Assembly (NCBI GenBank): GCA_964388495.1 | Contig: CAYMAT010000002.1 | Coordinates: forward strand, 1-53,526 | Source: CAYMAT01 sp964388495 | GTDB taxonomy: Bacteria; Patescibacteriota; Gracilibacteria; Peribacterales; Peribacteraceae | Direction: 5' to 3' | Length of the DNA: 53,526 nucleotides | Shown here: positions 14,253-22,519 of the stretch, in pieces | Layout: the number at the start of each line of letters is the position of its first letter | Numbering within the stretch: the stretch's first letter is position 1 | The notes under the pieces: model-generated | What the model was told of the DNA's origin: nothing | The model's database searches: none | What the model saw: the letters and a program-made list of their open reading frames with translations, nothing else | Translations under genes and position numbers: made by a program

Positions 14253-15131
14253 ATGGCAAAAGCTCATCGAAACACCCTCGGCGAGGACCTGGCACGCATG
14301 CTCAAAGGCGGCGTGATCATGGATGTGGTCAACGCCAAGCAGGCGAAGATTGCAGAGGATGCGGGTGCCTGCGCGGTGATGGCATTGGAGCGCGTCCCTA
14401 GCGACATCCGCGCACAGGGCGGTGTTGCCCGCATGAGCGATCCGCAGTTGATCAAAGAGATTCAAGACGCCGTCAGCATCCCCGTGATGGCCAAAGTGCG
14501 CATTGGGCACACAGCAGAGGCACGCATTCTGGAAGCGATGGGCATAGATTTTATTGATGAGTCCGAAGTCCTGACCCCCGCGGATCCTTTTGCGCACGTA
14601 GACAAAACCACCTTCAGCATTCCATTTGTGTGCGGTGCCACAAACCTGGGCGAGGCGCTGCGCCGCATTAATGAAGGCGCTGCCATGATCCGCACCAAGG
14701 GCGAAGCGGGAACAGGAAACGTGATTGAGGCGGTGCGGCACCTCAAGTCCATCACCAAAGAAATCCAAGACCTCAAAAAGATGAGCCCGGCTGCTCTGGG
14801 TAAGTGGGCAAAAGAACAGCGCATTCCGGTGGAGCTCCTCAAGCAGGTAAAGGCCGCACAGCGTTTGCCCGTGGTCACCTTTGTGGCCGGCGGAGTGGCA
14901 ACGCCCGCAGATGCCGCGCTCCTCATGGAACTGGGTGCAGAAGGCGTGTTTGTGGGCTCTGGCATCTTCAAGTCCAAGGACCCGCAAAAGACCGCAGAGG
15001 CGATTGTGCAAGCGACGGTCCACTGGAAGGACAGCAAGAAGCTGCTGGAAATTTCCACCAATCTCCCTCAGGCAATGCCGGGACTAGAGATTAGTACGCT
15101 TGAGACCAAGATGCAGGGAAGGGGATTATAA
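14253..15131 (+). CDS. pdxS: pyridoxal 5'-phosphate synthase, lyase subunit
   Basis: PdxS condenses ribose 5-phosphate, glyceraldehyde 3-phosphate and ammonia into PLP (vitamin B6). It is 292 aa, the standard length. Motifs are GGVIMDVVNAKQAKIAEDAGA (catalytic Asp), VMAKVRIGH (substrate-binding Lys), IDESEVLTPAD and RTKGEAGTGNV (second Lys). TACACT lies 7 nt before the ATG, suggesting leaderless translation. pdxT follows 56 nt later, separated by a palindromic AT-rich repeat. Confidence 0.98.
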   Translation: MAKAHRNTLGEDLARMLKGGVIMDVVNAKQAKIAEDAGACAVMALERVPSDIRAQGGVARMSDPQLIKEIQDAVSIPVMAKVRIGHTAEARILEAMGIDFIDESEVLTPADPFAHVDKTTFSIPFVCGATNLGEALRRINEGAAMIRTKGEAGTGNVIEAVRHLKSITKEIQDLKKMSPAALGKWAKEQRIPVELLKQVKAAQRLPVVTFVAGGVATPADAALLMELGAEGVFVGSGIFKSKDPQKTAEAIVQATVHWKDSKKLLEISTNLPQAMPGLEISTLETKMQGRGL

Positions 15132-15187
15132 GAAATTAGAAGTTAGAGGTTAGTGTTCTAACTTCTAACCACTAACTTCTACCTTTT
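15132..15187. repeat. AT-rich word palindrome between pdxS and pdxT
   Basis: The word AGAAGTTAG and its complement CTAACTTCT recur in direct and inverted orientation, with GGTTAG/CTAACC inside. They form a stem-loop filling the whole 56-bp gap. It may terminate or stabilise the transcript. Confidence 0.65.
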
Positions 15188-15754
15188 ATGCCTCTCGTCG
15201 GTGTCCTTGCTTTCCACGGGGACTTTGCGGAGCACATCGTGCTCCTGGCCTCGCTGAAAGTGAAGGCGGTGGAAGTGCGATCAGTCGAAGACCTCAAACC
15301 TCACACGCACCTGATTATCCCCGGAGGGGAAAGCACCGTCATGGGCAGGTTTTTGAAAACGACGGGTGTGGGAGCGGAAATTCAAAAGCGGGTAAAGAAG
15401 GGCGACTTGGCTGTATACGGAACATGTGCCGGAGCCATTCTCGTTGCGAGCAAGATCATCGGTGCACACAAAGCAGAACCACTGGAGTTGATGGATATAG
15501 AAATCGAGCGCAACGCCTACGGGACGCAGCTGGACAGCTTTGAAGCATCACTGACGGTGAAGACGCTCAAAAAGCCGGTGGAGTGCTCGTTTATCCGCGC
15601 TCCCATCATCCGGAATGTGGGCAAAGGCGTGGAGGTGATGGCGTCTCATGCCAAGAACCCCGTCCTGGTACGATGCGGCAAAGTTCTTGCGGGCACCTTT
15701 CATCCAGAAATCCGTGGGCAGTCGTCTATACATAGGCTTTTTCTTGAAATGTAA
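15188..15754 (+). CDS. pdxT: pyridoxal 5'-phosphate synthase, glutaminase subunit
   Basis: PdxT hydrolyses glutamine and channels ammonia to PdxS. It is 188 aa. Triad elements are Cys in YGTCAGAILVA and His-Glu in GTFHPEI. Also present are the oxyanion-forming IPGGESTVM and FIRAPII, all typical. The pair pdxS-pdxT gives complete R5P-dependent vitamin B6 synthesis, which is uncommon in CPR genomes as I know them. Confidence 0.96.
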   Translation: MPLVGVLAFHGDFAEHIVLLASLKVKAVEVRSVEDLKPHTHLIIPGGESTVMGRFLKTTGVGAEIQKRVKKGDLAVYGTCAGAILVASKIIGAHKAEPLELMDIEIERNAYGTQLDSFEASLTVKTLKKPVECSFIRAPIIRNVGKGVEVMASHAKNPVLVRCGKVLAGTFHPEIRGQSSIHRLFLEM

Positions 15755-15812
15755 GCGCTAAAAGCTCATAGCTGACCGCTAAAAGCTTCATGCGCATTTT
15801 CATTATTTACGC
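15755..15812. repeat. GCTAAAAGCT word repeat downstream of pdxT
   Basis: GCTAAAAGCT occurs twice in a row with AGCT-containing spacers, giving several short hairpins between the pdxT stop and the old lepA promoter. It is similar in style, but not in sequence, to the pdxS-pdxT and rplU-tgt repeats. Confidence 0.55.
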
Positions 15813-15904
15813 TAAAATCCACCCGTGGAGATCCGAAACTTCTGCATCACCCGACTTCGTACCTCGCCTTGCTCGGCACTTCGCCGGGCAGGTCGCGCAC
15901 AATT
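15813..15904 (+). pseudogene. broken original lepA start plus 56-bp palindromic insertion
   Basis: TAAAAT (15813-15818) lies 6 nt before GTG 15825. From there eight codons (15825-15848) encode V-E-I-R-N-F-C-I, the same peptide that begins intact LepA at 15905 (M-E-I-R-N-F-C-I). The reading is then cut by 56 bp of unrelated sequence that contains an 8-bp hairpin (TGCTCGGC/GCCGGGCA, 15870-15890). The GTG frame runs 29 codons to TAA at 15912-15914, overlapping the new lepA ATG, so it could couple translation. Confidence 0.85.
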
Positions 15905-17722
15905 ATGGAAATAAGGAATTTTTGCATTATAGCGCATATTGACCACGGTAAGTCGACATTGAGCGACCGTATGATTGAAGTAACCGGAACGCTGCAAAAG
16001 CGGGAGATCAAGGAACAGACGCTGGACATGATGGACTTGGAGCGCGAGCGCGGCATCACCATCAAGCTGACGCCGGTCCGCATGACGTACAAGGACTACC
16101 AGCTCAACCTGATCGATACCCCTGGCCACACGGACTTCCGTTACGAAGTCAGCCGTTCCCTTGCCGCATGTGAGGGCGCGATTCTTTTGGTGGACGCCTC
16201 ACAGGGTATCCAGGCTCAGACACTGGCCGTGCTCTACATGGCGCTGGAACATGACCTGACCATCATCCCGGTCCTCAACAAAATCGATCTCCCCGCTGCC
16301 GACCCCGAACGCGTGAGCGAGGAAGTGATGAAGCTCATCGGCTGCAAGAAGGAAGACATCCTCCTCATCTCCGCCAAGGAGGGCAGGGGAGTGCCGGAGG
16401 TCCTGGACGAGGTAATCAAGCGCATCCCCGCCCCCCGCGCGCAGAGATCCAAAGAAGGCGCCACGCGCGCCCTCATCTTTGACGCCATCATGGATACGTA
16501 CCGCGGCGCCGTGGGGTACATCCGCGTGATGGAAGGGCAGATTAAAAAGGGACAGAAGATGCACCTGCTGGGAACCATCACGCCGTTTGAAGTGCTGGAG
16601 GTGGGGCACTTCACCCCCAAGTACATGAGCGACGACGCCATTTCCGAAGGCGAGATCGGCTACATCGTCAGCGGCCTGCGCGATGTCCGCGAACTGCGTG
16701 TGGGTGATACGGTGGGTTCCGCACAGGATCTGACGCCGCTCCCCGGCTACGCGCAGGTACAGCCGATGGTGTTTGCCGGGCTCTACCCCAGCGAGGCGGA
16801 CGAGTACCCGGATCTGCGCGAAGGCATTGAGAAGCTCTCCATGAACGACGCGGCGCTCCAATGGGAGCATGAGCGCAACTCCGCCCTGGGTAACGGCTTC
16901 CGCTGCGGATTCCTGGGCCTCCTCCACCTCGATATCATTCAAGAAAGACTGGAGCGCGAATACAACTGCAACCTGGTGGTCACGGCCCCAAGCGTGTTGT
17001 ACGAGGTCAAACTCCGCGCCCGGAATCCGGCGGAGATCGTGCGTGCAAGTCTGCTCAAGACCGACGAGCCGGACACCGCGCGCATCAGTAACCCGGCCGA
17101 CATGCCGGATCCCACGTACATCGACGAGATCCGCGAGCCGTGGGTGAAACTGGAAATCGTGTGCCGCGAAAAGGACGTGGGCGCCTGCATGAAGCTGGTG
17201 CAGGACCGCCGCGGCATCAATACCGCCATGCAGTTTTTGGACGCGGACCGCGCGCTCCTGGAGTTTGAAGTGCCGCTGCAGGGCATAGTGTTGGACTTCT
17301 TTGACCATCTCAAATCCGCCACCTCCGGTTACGCCTCCATGAGCTATGACCACTTGGGCTACCGCAAGGGCGATCTGGTAAAACTGGATATCCTTCTGTT
17401 GGGCGAACCCGCTGACGCGTTATCGACCATTGTCCACAGATCGGAAGCGCATGACGTGGGAGAAGTGATCTGCAAACAGCTCAAGGAAGTACTCCCCAAA
17501 GTGCAGTTTGCCGTGCCCATCCAGGCTGCAATTGGCGGCAAAGTGGTGGCACGTGAGACGGTGCAGGCTCTGCGCAAGGACGTAACGGGGTACCTGTATG
17601 GAGGTGATGTCACCCGTAAGAACAAACTGCTGGATAAGCAGAAGAAGGGCAAAAAGCGCATGAAGCAGATGGGCAAAGTGACGCTGAGCCAGGAAGCATT
17701 CCTGGCGGTGCTGAAGCGTTAA
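15905..17722 (+). CDS. lepA: elongation factor 4 (LepA)
   Basis: A ribosome-associated GTPase of the EF-G family acting in translation elongation and initiation. It is 605 aa, full length. GTPase motifs are G1 AHIDHGKST (residues 10-18), G3 DTPGHTDF and G4 NKIDLP. LepA-specific features are FCIIAHIDHGKSTLSDR, VLYMALEHDL and the C-terminal RKGDLVKLDILLLGEPADALS with KKGKKRMKQMGKV. The first ~11 codons use AT-ending synonymous codons unlike the rest of the gene, and a broken copy of the same start lies 80 bp upstream. No Shine-Dalgarno precedes the ATG. The stop overlaps the next, convergent gene by 4 nt. Confidence 0.97.
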   Translation: MEIRNFCIIAHIDHGKSTLSDRMIEVTGTLQKREIKEQTLDMMDLERERGITIKLTPVRMTYKDYQLNLIDTPGHTDFRYEVSRSLAACEGAILLVDASQGIQAQTLAVLYMALEHDLTIIPVLNKIDLPAADPERVSEEVMKLIGCKKEDILLISAKEGRGVPEVLDEVIKRIPAPRAQRSKEGATRALIFDAIMDTYRGAVGYIRVMEGQIKKGQKMHLLGTITPFEVLEVGHFTPKYMSDDAISEGEIGYIVSGLRDVRELRVGDTVGSAQDLTPLPGYAQVQPMVFAGLYPSEADEYPDLREGIEKLSMNDAALQWEHERNSALGNGFRCGFLGLLHLDIIQERLEREYNCNLVVTAPSVLYEVKLRARNPAEIVRASLLKTDEPDTARISNPADMPDPTYIDEIREPWVKLEIVCREKDVGACMKLVQDRRGINTAMQFLDADRALLEFEVPLQGIVLDFFDHLKSATSGYASMSYDHLGYRKGDLVKLDILLLGEPADALSTIVHRSEAHDVGEVICKQLKEVLPKVQFAVPIQAAIGGKVVARETVQALRKDVTGYLYGGDVTRKNKLLDKQKKGKKRMKQMGKVTLSQEAFLAVLKR

Positions 17723-18105
17723 GGCTTTCGCGATTCCTGCTCCTCAACAGCCCTGATAATCACCGCGTTGACGGATGTCTGGACAGACAAAAGCAACGTG
17801 TCGATTTTATTTCGGAGCCTGGGCTTAACGTCCTTCAACTTCCCGCTCATTTCAAAACCGGTCACCTCCGTAAAAAGCATCTGCATTTTTGCTTTCTCAA
17901 GTGAATTCACAATTTCTACGCTTGTTTCCGCAGCTCGATCAAGACGAATGCCCATGTTGAGCCAGCCGGTGACAATACCTTCAATCAGCGTCCTCTGCCC
18001 CCTGGCCAGACCCATAAGAGCCTCCTTCAAGACTACAGGATCGGCCTTAGACGCATTTTTCCAAAAAGCATCCGTGTCGGGCGTGGGCAAAAGGGGTTTA
18101 TCCAT
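17719..18105 (-). CDS. conserved hypothetical protein
   Basis: A 128-aa, mostly helical soluble protein I do not recognise (DKPLLPTPDTDAFWKNASKAD at the start; EKAKMQMLFTEVTGFEM and KPRLRNKIDTLLLSVQTSVNA further on). No membrane segment. TACACT lies 8 nt before the ATG. It follows another unknown helical gene (18150-18848) on the same strand, 44 nt upstream, but each has its own -10 box. Confidence 0.65.
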   Translation of the reverse strand: MDKPLLPTPDTDAFWKNASKADPVVLKEALMGLARGQRTLIEGIVTGWLNMGIRLDRAAETSVEIVNSLEKAKMQMLFTEVTGFEMSGKLKDVKPRLRNKIDTLLLSVQTSVNAVIIRAVEEQESRKP

Positions 18106-18149
18106 AGCGCGGCAGTGTAATTTCCACTCCGGTCAAAGACAAGCCAGCT

Positions 18150-18848
18150 TTACTCACTCTCATCTTCATCATCTTTGGAAGCCTTCTTGGGTAATTTCAC
18201 CTGATCCATGAAGGGCTCAAAGACGGACTGGAGGATGCTGACGGAAAGCGCCTGGAGGCTTTGGAAGGGTGGCTCGCGCCGGCCTCCGATATCCGAACGG
18301 AAGAATTCCTGCAGCACGAACGTGGTGAGCTGCAGCACCGTCCCGTCAATATTCTGCTCATCCAGCATGATGCGGACCAGGATCGACTGCGTTTCCAGCG
18401 AAAGAACCATCTGGAGCCTGGTGATCCATTCCACGAGCGCACGGTTTGCCTGCGCGTCCAGATTGCCGCCGGGGATCAGCTGCGTTTTTTCATCCACGGT
18501 TTCCTTGCTGGTCTTTTGACCCAACTCCGTCAGGTAGTCCTGGATGACGCCCTGCGCCTCGCCGTGAATGAGTGACAGAATCGCCAGTATGAATACGGAG
18601 GGGCAATCACGCGCCACCAGGCGGGAAATGAGCACAAAAAGGTGCGCGTATTTGTCGTCGTTCAAAAACTGGATGATGGTTTTGGCTACGCGGTCATCGC
18701 GCTTTTTACTCCGCTTCTCCTCTTTTTGAATCGCTTTCATGGCCGCTGCGGCAGCGGCAAAACGTTGCTTGGCGTCTTCGCTGAGCTGCTCTGGAGCACC
18801 TGTATTGCCCTCACTGGGCATGCCAATATCAATTCCTGTTTCAGACAT
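18150..18848 (-). CDS. conserved hypothetical protein
   Basis: A 232-aa protein of unknown function. The N-terminus is acidic, followed by a Lys/Arg-rich coil (AAAMKAIQKEEKRSKKRDDR). A helical core of hydrophobic heptads follows (YAHLFVLISRLVARDCPSVFILAILSLIHGEAQGV). The tail is strongly charged (KKASKDDEDESE). It may be a cytoplasmic scaffold. The start is set at ATG 18848 because TACACT sits 6 nt before it; two codons further upstream would overlap the promoter spacing. Confidence 0.65.
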   Translation of the reverse strand: MSETGIDIGMPSEGNTGAPEQLSEDAKQRFAAAAAAMKAIQKEEKRSKKRDDRVAKTIIQFLNDDKYAHLFVLISRLVARDCPSVFILAILSLIHGEAQGVIQDYLTELGQKTSKETVDEKTQLIPGGNLDAQANRALVEWITRLQMVLSLETQSILVRIMLDEQNIDGTVLQLTTFVLQEFFRSDIGGRREPPFQSLQALSVSILQSVFEPFMDQVKLPKKASKDDEDESE

Positions 18849-18890
18849 GAACAAAGTGTACAGGAAGTGAGAAGAGCTGTGGAACGATGC

Positions 18891-19175
18891 TTACGCCTTG
18901 GCCGGAACCACGGAGATGATCGTGCAGCGCGTGTGGCTGCGGTCAAACTTCTTGCGGCGCTTCTGTGCAAAAGCCACCACTCCGTCTACATCCGCGTGAA
19001 TGGTCCAGTCGCTGCCCAGGTGCGTGTTCTTGCCCGGGACGTACCAAAACCCTTTCTGGCGGACCAGAATCTCTCCTGCCAGCACGCGCTGCCCACCGAA
19101 CCGCTTTACGCCTCGGCGCTTCGCAATACTGTCTCGCCCGTTGTCTGTAGATCCTCCGGCTTTCTTATGTGCCAT
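18891..19175 (-). CDS. rpmA: 50S ribosomal protein bL27
   Basis: bL27 reaches into the peptidyl-transferase centre. It is 94 aa. It begins MAHKKAGGSTDNGRDS, the conserved N-terminal tail, then KRFGGQRVLAGEILVRQKG and a divergent C-terminal beta region (WYVPGKNTHLGSDWTIHADVDGVVAF). There is no Firmicutes-type cleaved leader. rplU, its usual operon partner, is 23 kb away. TACACT lies 9 nt before the ATG; upstream in-frame codons to 19232 lack similarity. Confidence 0.95.
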   Translation of the reverse strand: MAHKKAGGSTDNGRDSIAKRRGVKRFGGQRVLAGEILVRQKGFWYVPGKNTHLGSDWTIHADVDGVVAFAQKRRKKFDRSHTRCTIISVVPAKA

Positions 19176-19246
19176 AGCCGGACTAGTGTACGGATTTTCT
19201 TTTGCCTTGCAAGTGCAGTTTTTCTCAAGCAATATGGGTTCCTCTG

Positions 19247-19324
<78 letters not shown>

Positions 19325-19498
19325 TTAAAGAATGGCTCGCAGCGAAGCGAGAAGCCATTATTTCATGTCCTGAACGTAGTGAAGGACAAGGTGCGCAGCC
19401 CCTTCGGCATAACTCAGGGCAAGCTTCGGCGAGGAGCGTTTTTATGATGTCCTGAGCGAGTTTTGTGAAGCAAAACGAGACGAAGGACTTTACAGAGC
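19325..19498. repeat. palindromic repeat cluster after tRNA-fMet
   Basis: The gap holds nested inverted repeats: AATGGCT...AGCCATT (from 19331), GTCCT...AGGAC twice (about 19366-19390 and 19450-19490), and TTTTG/CAAAA inside the second. They belong to the CCTGAGCGAG...CGAAGGA style also seen at 200-230. No gene is evident. Confidence 0.7.
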
Positions 19499-19499
19499 C

Positions 19500-19943
19500 T
19501 CACCCCCTCCTCAAACCATCCAATTTGTCCCTCTCAAAAAGGAAGAGTTCCCAATGGAGGTAGACCGGCATTTGCCGGAGGATTTCCTCATAAGCAGCAG
19601 TCTGCTGTTCAGACGGGGTGAAATCGTCGGAGACGGAGGAGGGCGGGGGCGTGGGTGCCTGCGTAATGACCATCACCTTCTCCCCGCGGTTCAGCTTGCC
19701 CAGGTTCTCTTTGGCATATTTGTCCTTGTACTGCGCGGAGCGGTAATACTCCAGGTCGCTTTTTTCACCGGCAATCTGGCTGGCAAGATCGTCATTCTGC
19801 TCCTGGATCTGGCGGAGGTGTTCTTCAAACAACACGTTGCGGTAAAACGAAAGAAGAAGGCCGAAAGCCATAAAACCCACGACCGTGAGGCCCACCACGA
19901 TGGTGATTTGTTTACTGAGCGGCTCTAAATCCCGGTACGGCAC
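19500..19943 (-). CDS. FtsB/DivIC-like septum formation protein
   Basis: A 147-aa bitopic protein: a short cytoplasmic N-terminus, one transmembrane helix (IVVGLTVVGFMAFGLLLSF) and then a coiled coil (EHLRQIQEQNDDLASQIAGE). The DivIC/FtsB hallmark YYRSAQYKDKYAKENLGKLNRGEKVMVI follows. It partners FtsL in the divisome. GTG 19943 lies 7 nt after TATACT, so it is probably leaderless. It is divergent from murC with a shared palindromic promoter. Confidence 0.85.
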   Translation of the reverse strand: MPYRDLEPLSKQITIVVGLTVVGFMAFGLLLSFYRNVLFEEHLRQIQEQNDDLASQIAGEKSDLEYYRSAQYKDKYAKENLGKLNRGEKVMVITQAPTPPPSSVSDDFTPSEQQTAAYEEILRQMPVYLHWELFLFERDKLDGLRRG

Positions 19944-19950
19944 GGGGATC

Positions 19951-19966
19951 AGTATAACGGTATACT
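19951..19966. promoter_or_regulatory. palindromic divergent promoter of ftsB-like gene and murC
   Basis: AGTATA-ACGG-TATACT is an inverted repeat in which each arm is a -10 box: TATACT on the plus strand ends 6 nt before GTG 19973, and TATACT on the minus strand ends 7 nt before GTG 19943. Both transcripts would be leaderless and compete for the same 16 bp. Confidence 0.75.
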
Positions 19967-19972
19967 GGAGGC

Positions 19973-21244
19973 GTGAATATCCATTGCTGCGGCATCGGCG
20001 GAATTGGGCTCAGTGCGTATGCGGCTCTGCAAAAGTCGAACGGACATACGGTATCCGGCAGCGACCGTGGTTCAAGCATCGTGACGGAGGACTTAGAAAA
20101 GCAGGGGATTGCGGTCTCCTTTGTGCAAGACGGCAGCGCCATACCGGCTCAGTGCGACCTCTTTGTCTATTCCGAGGCGATCCCGCAGGACGCCCCCGAA
20201 CGCGCCGAGGCGCGGAGACGCAATCTCCGGGAGATTTCCTACCCGCAGGCGGTGGGGGAGTTATCCAAAGGAAAAAGAGTCATCAGTATCTGCGGCACGC
20301 ACGGCAAGTCCTCCACCACGGGCATCCTCACGCGTCTGTTTTTGGAAACGGGGATGGACCCCACGGTCATTGTGGGAACGCGACTGCGGGAGCTGGACGG
20401 TCGCAACTGGAGACAGGGGAAAAGCGAATGGTTCATTCTGGAATCGTGCGAGTACTGCCGGTCGTTCATGCACTACGATCCGCAGATGATCCTTCTCACC
20501 AATTGCGACGGCGACCACTTTGACTACTATGCAACCAACGACGAATACAGGGAATCTTTTGCGCAGTTCGTCCAGAAGCTTCCCGCAGACGGCCTCTTCA
20601 TCACGCACGGAGGAGACCCCGATTGCCGTGACGTGGCAGAGCGGTCCGGAAGGGCTTTCATGGATGCAGACGCCCTGCCGCTGATACCCCTCCAAACACC
20701 CGGGCTCCACATGAGGCAGAACGCACAGCTGGTCCTTGCCCTTGCCGAAGCCCTGGGCATTCCCCAGAAGAAAGCGGTGCAGGCGGTATCCGGTTACACG
20801 GGTTCCTGGCGCCGCATGGAACTGCGCGGGCGACTAAACGGCGCACCCGTCTACGACGATTACGGGCACCATCCGCGTGAAATCACCGCCACGCTCGCCG
20901 GTCTGCGCGAGGAGCACCCCAAAGCCCGGATTCTCTGCGCGTTCCAACCGCACACGCACCACCGCACCCGCGCGCTGTATGACGCCTTTACGCGATCGTT
21001 CACGGACGCAGACACCGTGATCATCCCCAACATCTACGCGGCACGCGCGGACAGAGACGCGGAAAAAGTGGACGTGGAAACATTCTGCGGAGACATTGCA
21101 AAGAACTCCGCGTGCGAATGCCGCAACGGCGCATCGCTGGCCGAAACAGAAAACCTGCTGCGGTCGATCGCCAAACCCGATGACGTCATCGTCTGCATGG
21201 GGGCAGGAGACATCACCAGCCTGGCTTCGTCACTACTGGCTTAG
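19973..21244 (+). CDS. murC: UDP-N-acetylmuramate--L-alanine ligase
   Basis: Adds L-Ala to UDP-MurNAc, the first step of the peptidoglycan stem peptide. It is 423 aa, slightly short. It opens IHCCGIGGIGLSAYA (nucleotide-binding loop). The ATP loop is CGTHGKSSTTG. FILESCEYCRSF, LTNCDGDHFDYY and DDYGHHPREITATL match the Mur ligase core and C-terminal domain. GTG start, leaderless. The 3' end overlaps the convergent SLH gene by 4 nt. Confidence 0.93.
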   Translation: MNIHCCGIGGIGLSAYAALQKSNGHTVSGSDRGSSIVTEDLEKQGIAVSFVQDGSAIPAQCDLFVYSEAIPQDAPERAEARRRNLREISYPQAVGELSKGKRVISICGTHGKSSTTGILTRLFLETGMDPTVIVGTRLRELDGRNWRQGKSEWFILESCEYCRSFMHYDPQMILLTNCDGDHFDYYATNDEYRESFAQFVQKLPADGLFITHGGDPDCRDVAERSGRAFMDADALPLIPLQTPGLHMRQNAQLVLALAEALGIPQKKAVQAVSGYTGSWRRMELRGRLNGAPVYDDYGHHPREITATLAGLREEHPKARILCAFQPHTHHRTRALYDAFTRSFTDADTVIIPNIYAARADRDAEKVDVETFCGDIAKNSACECRNGASLAETENLLRSIAKPDDVIVCMGAGDITSLASSLLA

Positions 21245-22488
21245 TCCTCCCACGGCTCCTTCTTCACCAGGTACTTCTCGTGCAGAGTGATGAGGATTTT
21301 GCTCAGTTCCGCACGCGTCACCGCCTCATCCGGATGGAACGACGGCAGACTGTTGCCGTCCTGGATGCCCGCCACAATGCCTTCCGCTGCAGCCGTCTCT
21401 ATGGCGGCGGCGTAGGGCGTGTAGCGTTTGACGTCGGAAAAGGTGTCCCCTTTGGCCCAGTGCAGGGGAATGTCCATGGCCTGCAGAACCGTCTGCATCA
21501 CCTCGCCGCGCTTCATGGGCCGGGCGGGATCCAGCGCGGGATCCAGGTAAATCTGCCATCCCAGCTCTTCCGCGGAGGCGTAATAGCGGGTGAACCACTG
21601 TCCATACGCCGCCTTGTTCCAGGGCGCGCGGGCGACGGCATTCTGGTCGATCTTCAAAAAGGCATGGATGATTTTTGCAAGCTGCGCGGCATTGACGGAA
21701 TCCCCCGGGCCGAATTTCCCCAGATTGTTGCCCTTGGTATCCGTATAACCCGTGATGAGCCCGCGCTTGCTGACCGTGGCGACGTACGGGGCATACCACG
21801 CATCCGTTTTCACGTCCGTGAACGTCACGGATTTGCTCCCCACGTCGGACGTGAGCACCTCGTCCTTCTTCTGTTCATCCAGGACCAGAGTCTTGCAATC
21901 CAGCTGGATCATGAAATCCACGCGGTCATTCTGCTGCAGCTGCCCGGATTTCTGCGGGGGCGTGGGGCAACCTTTGGGGGAATACATCACGCTGTAGTTG
22001 CCAATGGGCATGAGCGGATATTCCATGGGCGTGATGCCCTTGATGACCATGTCATTGGGGCCGCGCAGCGTGAAGGAAACACCGGAGGGCGCGCTGTTGA
22101 CCCCCACCTTTCCGGATACGGTCAGCTTGTACGTGATGCGCAGATTGGCCTTCATGGTGTCCTTCAGCTCAAAGCTGATCTGCGGAGTGGTTTCCGTTTT
22201 GAGCGTGTCGTCACCCAGAATGAACTCCATGGTGGCCGTTGTGCCTTTGGGCGGGGTGGCGATCAGGGTGTACTGTCCGGGCGGGAGATTGGGCACATCC
22301 AACGTCTTATCCAGCCTGCGGAGGGATTCATGGTTGGGATAGAGAAGGGTCCACTCACCCACGGCGCTGAGATCGCTGACCTGCTCCACGTGCAGAGTCG
22401 CCGCCGGAGGCGGGCCCACTTCCACCTGCGCCAAGGCGCCGGCGGGAAGCAGCGATAAGACAACGAGAGAAAGGATGGATTTACGCAT
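21241..22488 (-). CDS. secreted S-layer homology (SLH) domain protein
   Basis: A 415-aa exported protein. Signal peptide KSILSLVVLSLLPAGALA is followed by a beta-rich region (about residues 25-210) with PEGA-like turns (PNLPPGQYTLIATPP). Then come three SLH repeats: FTDVKTDAWYAPYVATVSKRG, a divergent middle one (WFTRYYASAEELGW) and FSDVKRYTPYAAAIETAA with SFHPDEAVTRAELSKIL. SLH domains hold proteins to the cell wall, so this is probably a surface protein. It lies between murC and purL. Confidence 0.85.
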   Translation of the reverse strand: MRKSILSLVVLSLLPAGALAQVEVGPPPAATLHVEQVSDLSAVGEWTLLYPNHESLRRLDKTLDVPNLPPGQYTLIATPPKGTTATMEFILGDDTLKTETTPQISFELKDTMKANLRITYKLTVSGKVGVNSAPSGVSFTLRGPNDMVIKGITPMEYPLMPIGNYSVMYSPKGCPTPPQKSGQLQQNDRVDFMIQLDCKTLVLDEQKKDEVLTSDVGSKSVTFTDVKTDAWYAPYVATVSKRGLITGYTDTKGNNLGKFGPGDSVNAAQLAKIIHAFLKIDQNAVARAPWNKAAYGQWFTRYYASAEELGWQIYLDPALDPARPMKRGEVMQTVLQAMDIPLHWAKGDTFSDVKRYTPYAAAIETAAAEGIVAGIQDGNSLPSFHPDEAVTRAELSKILITLHEKYLVKKEPWED

Positions 22489-22519
22489 GCGCCTATCTTC
22501 CCGCTTCCCCGCGCTCTCT

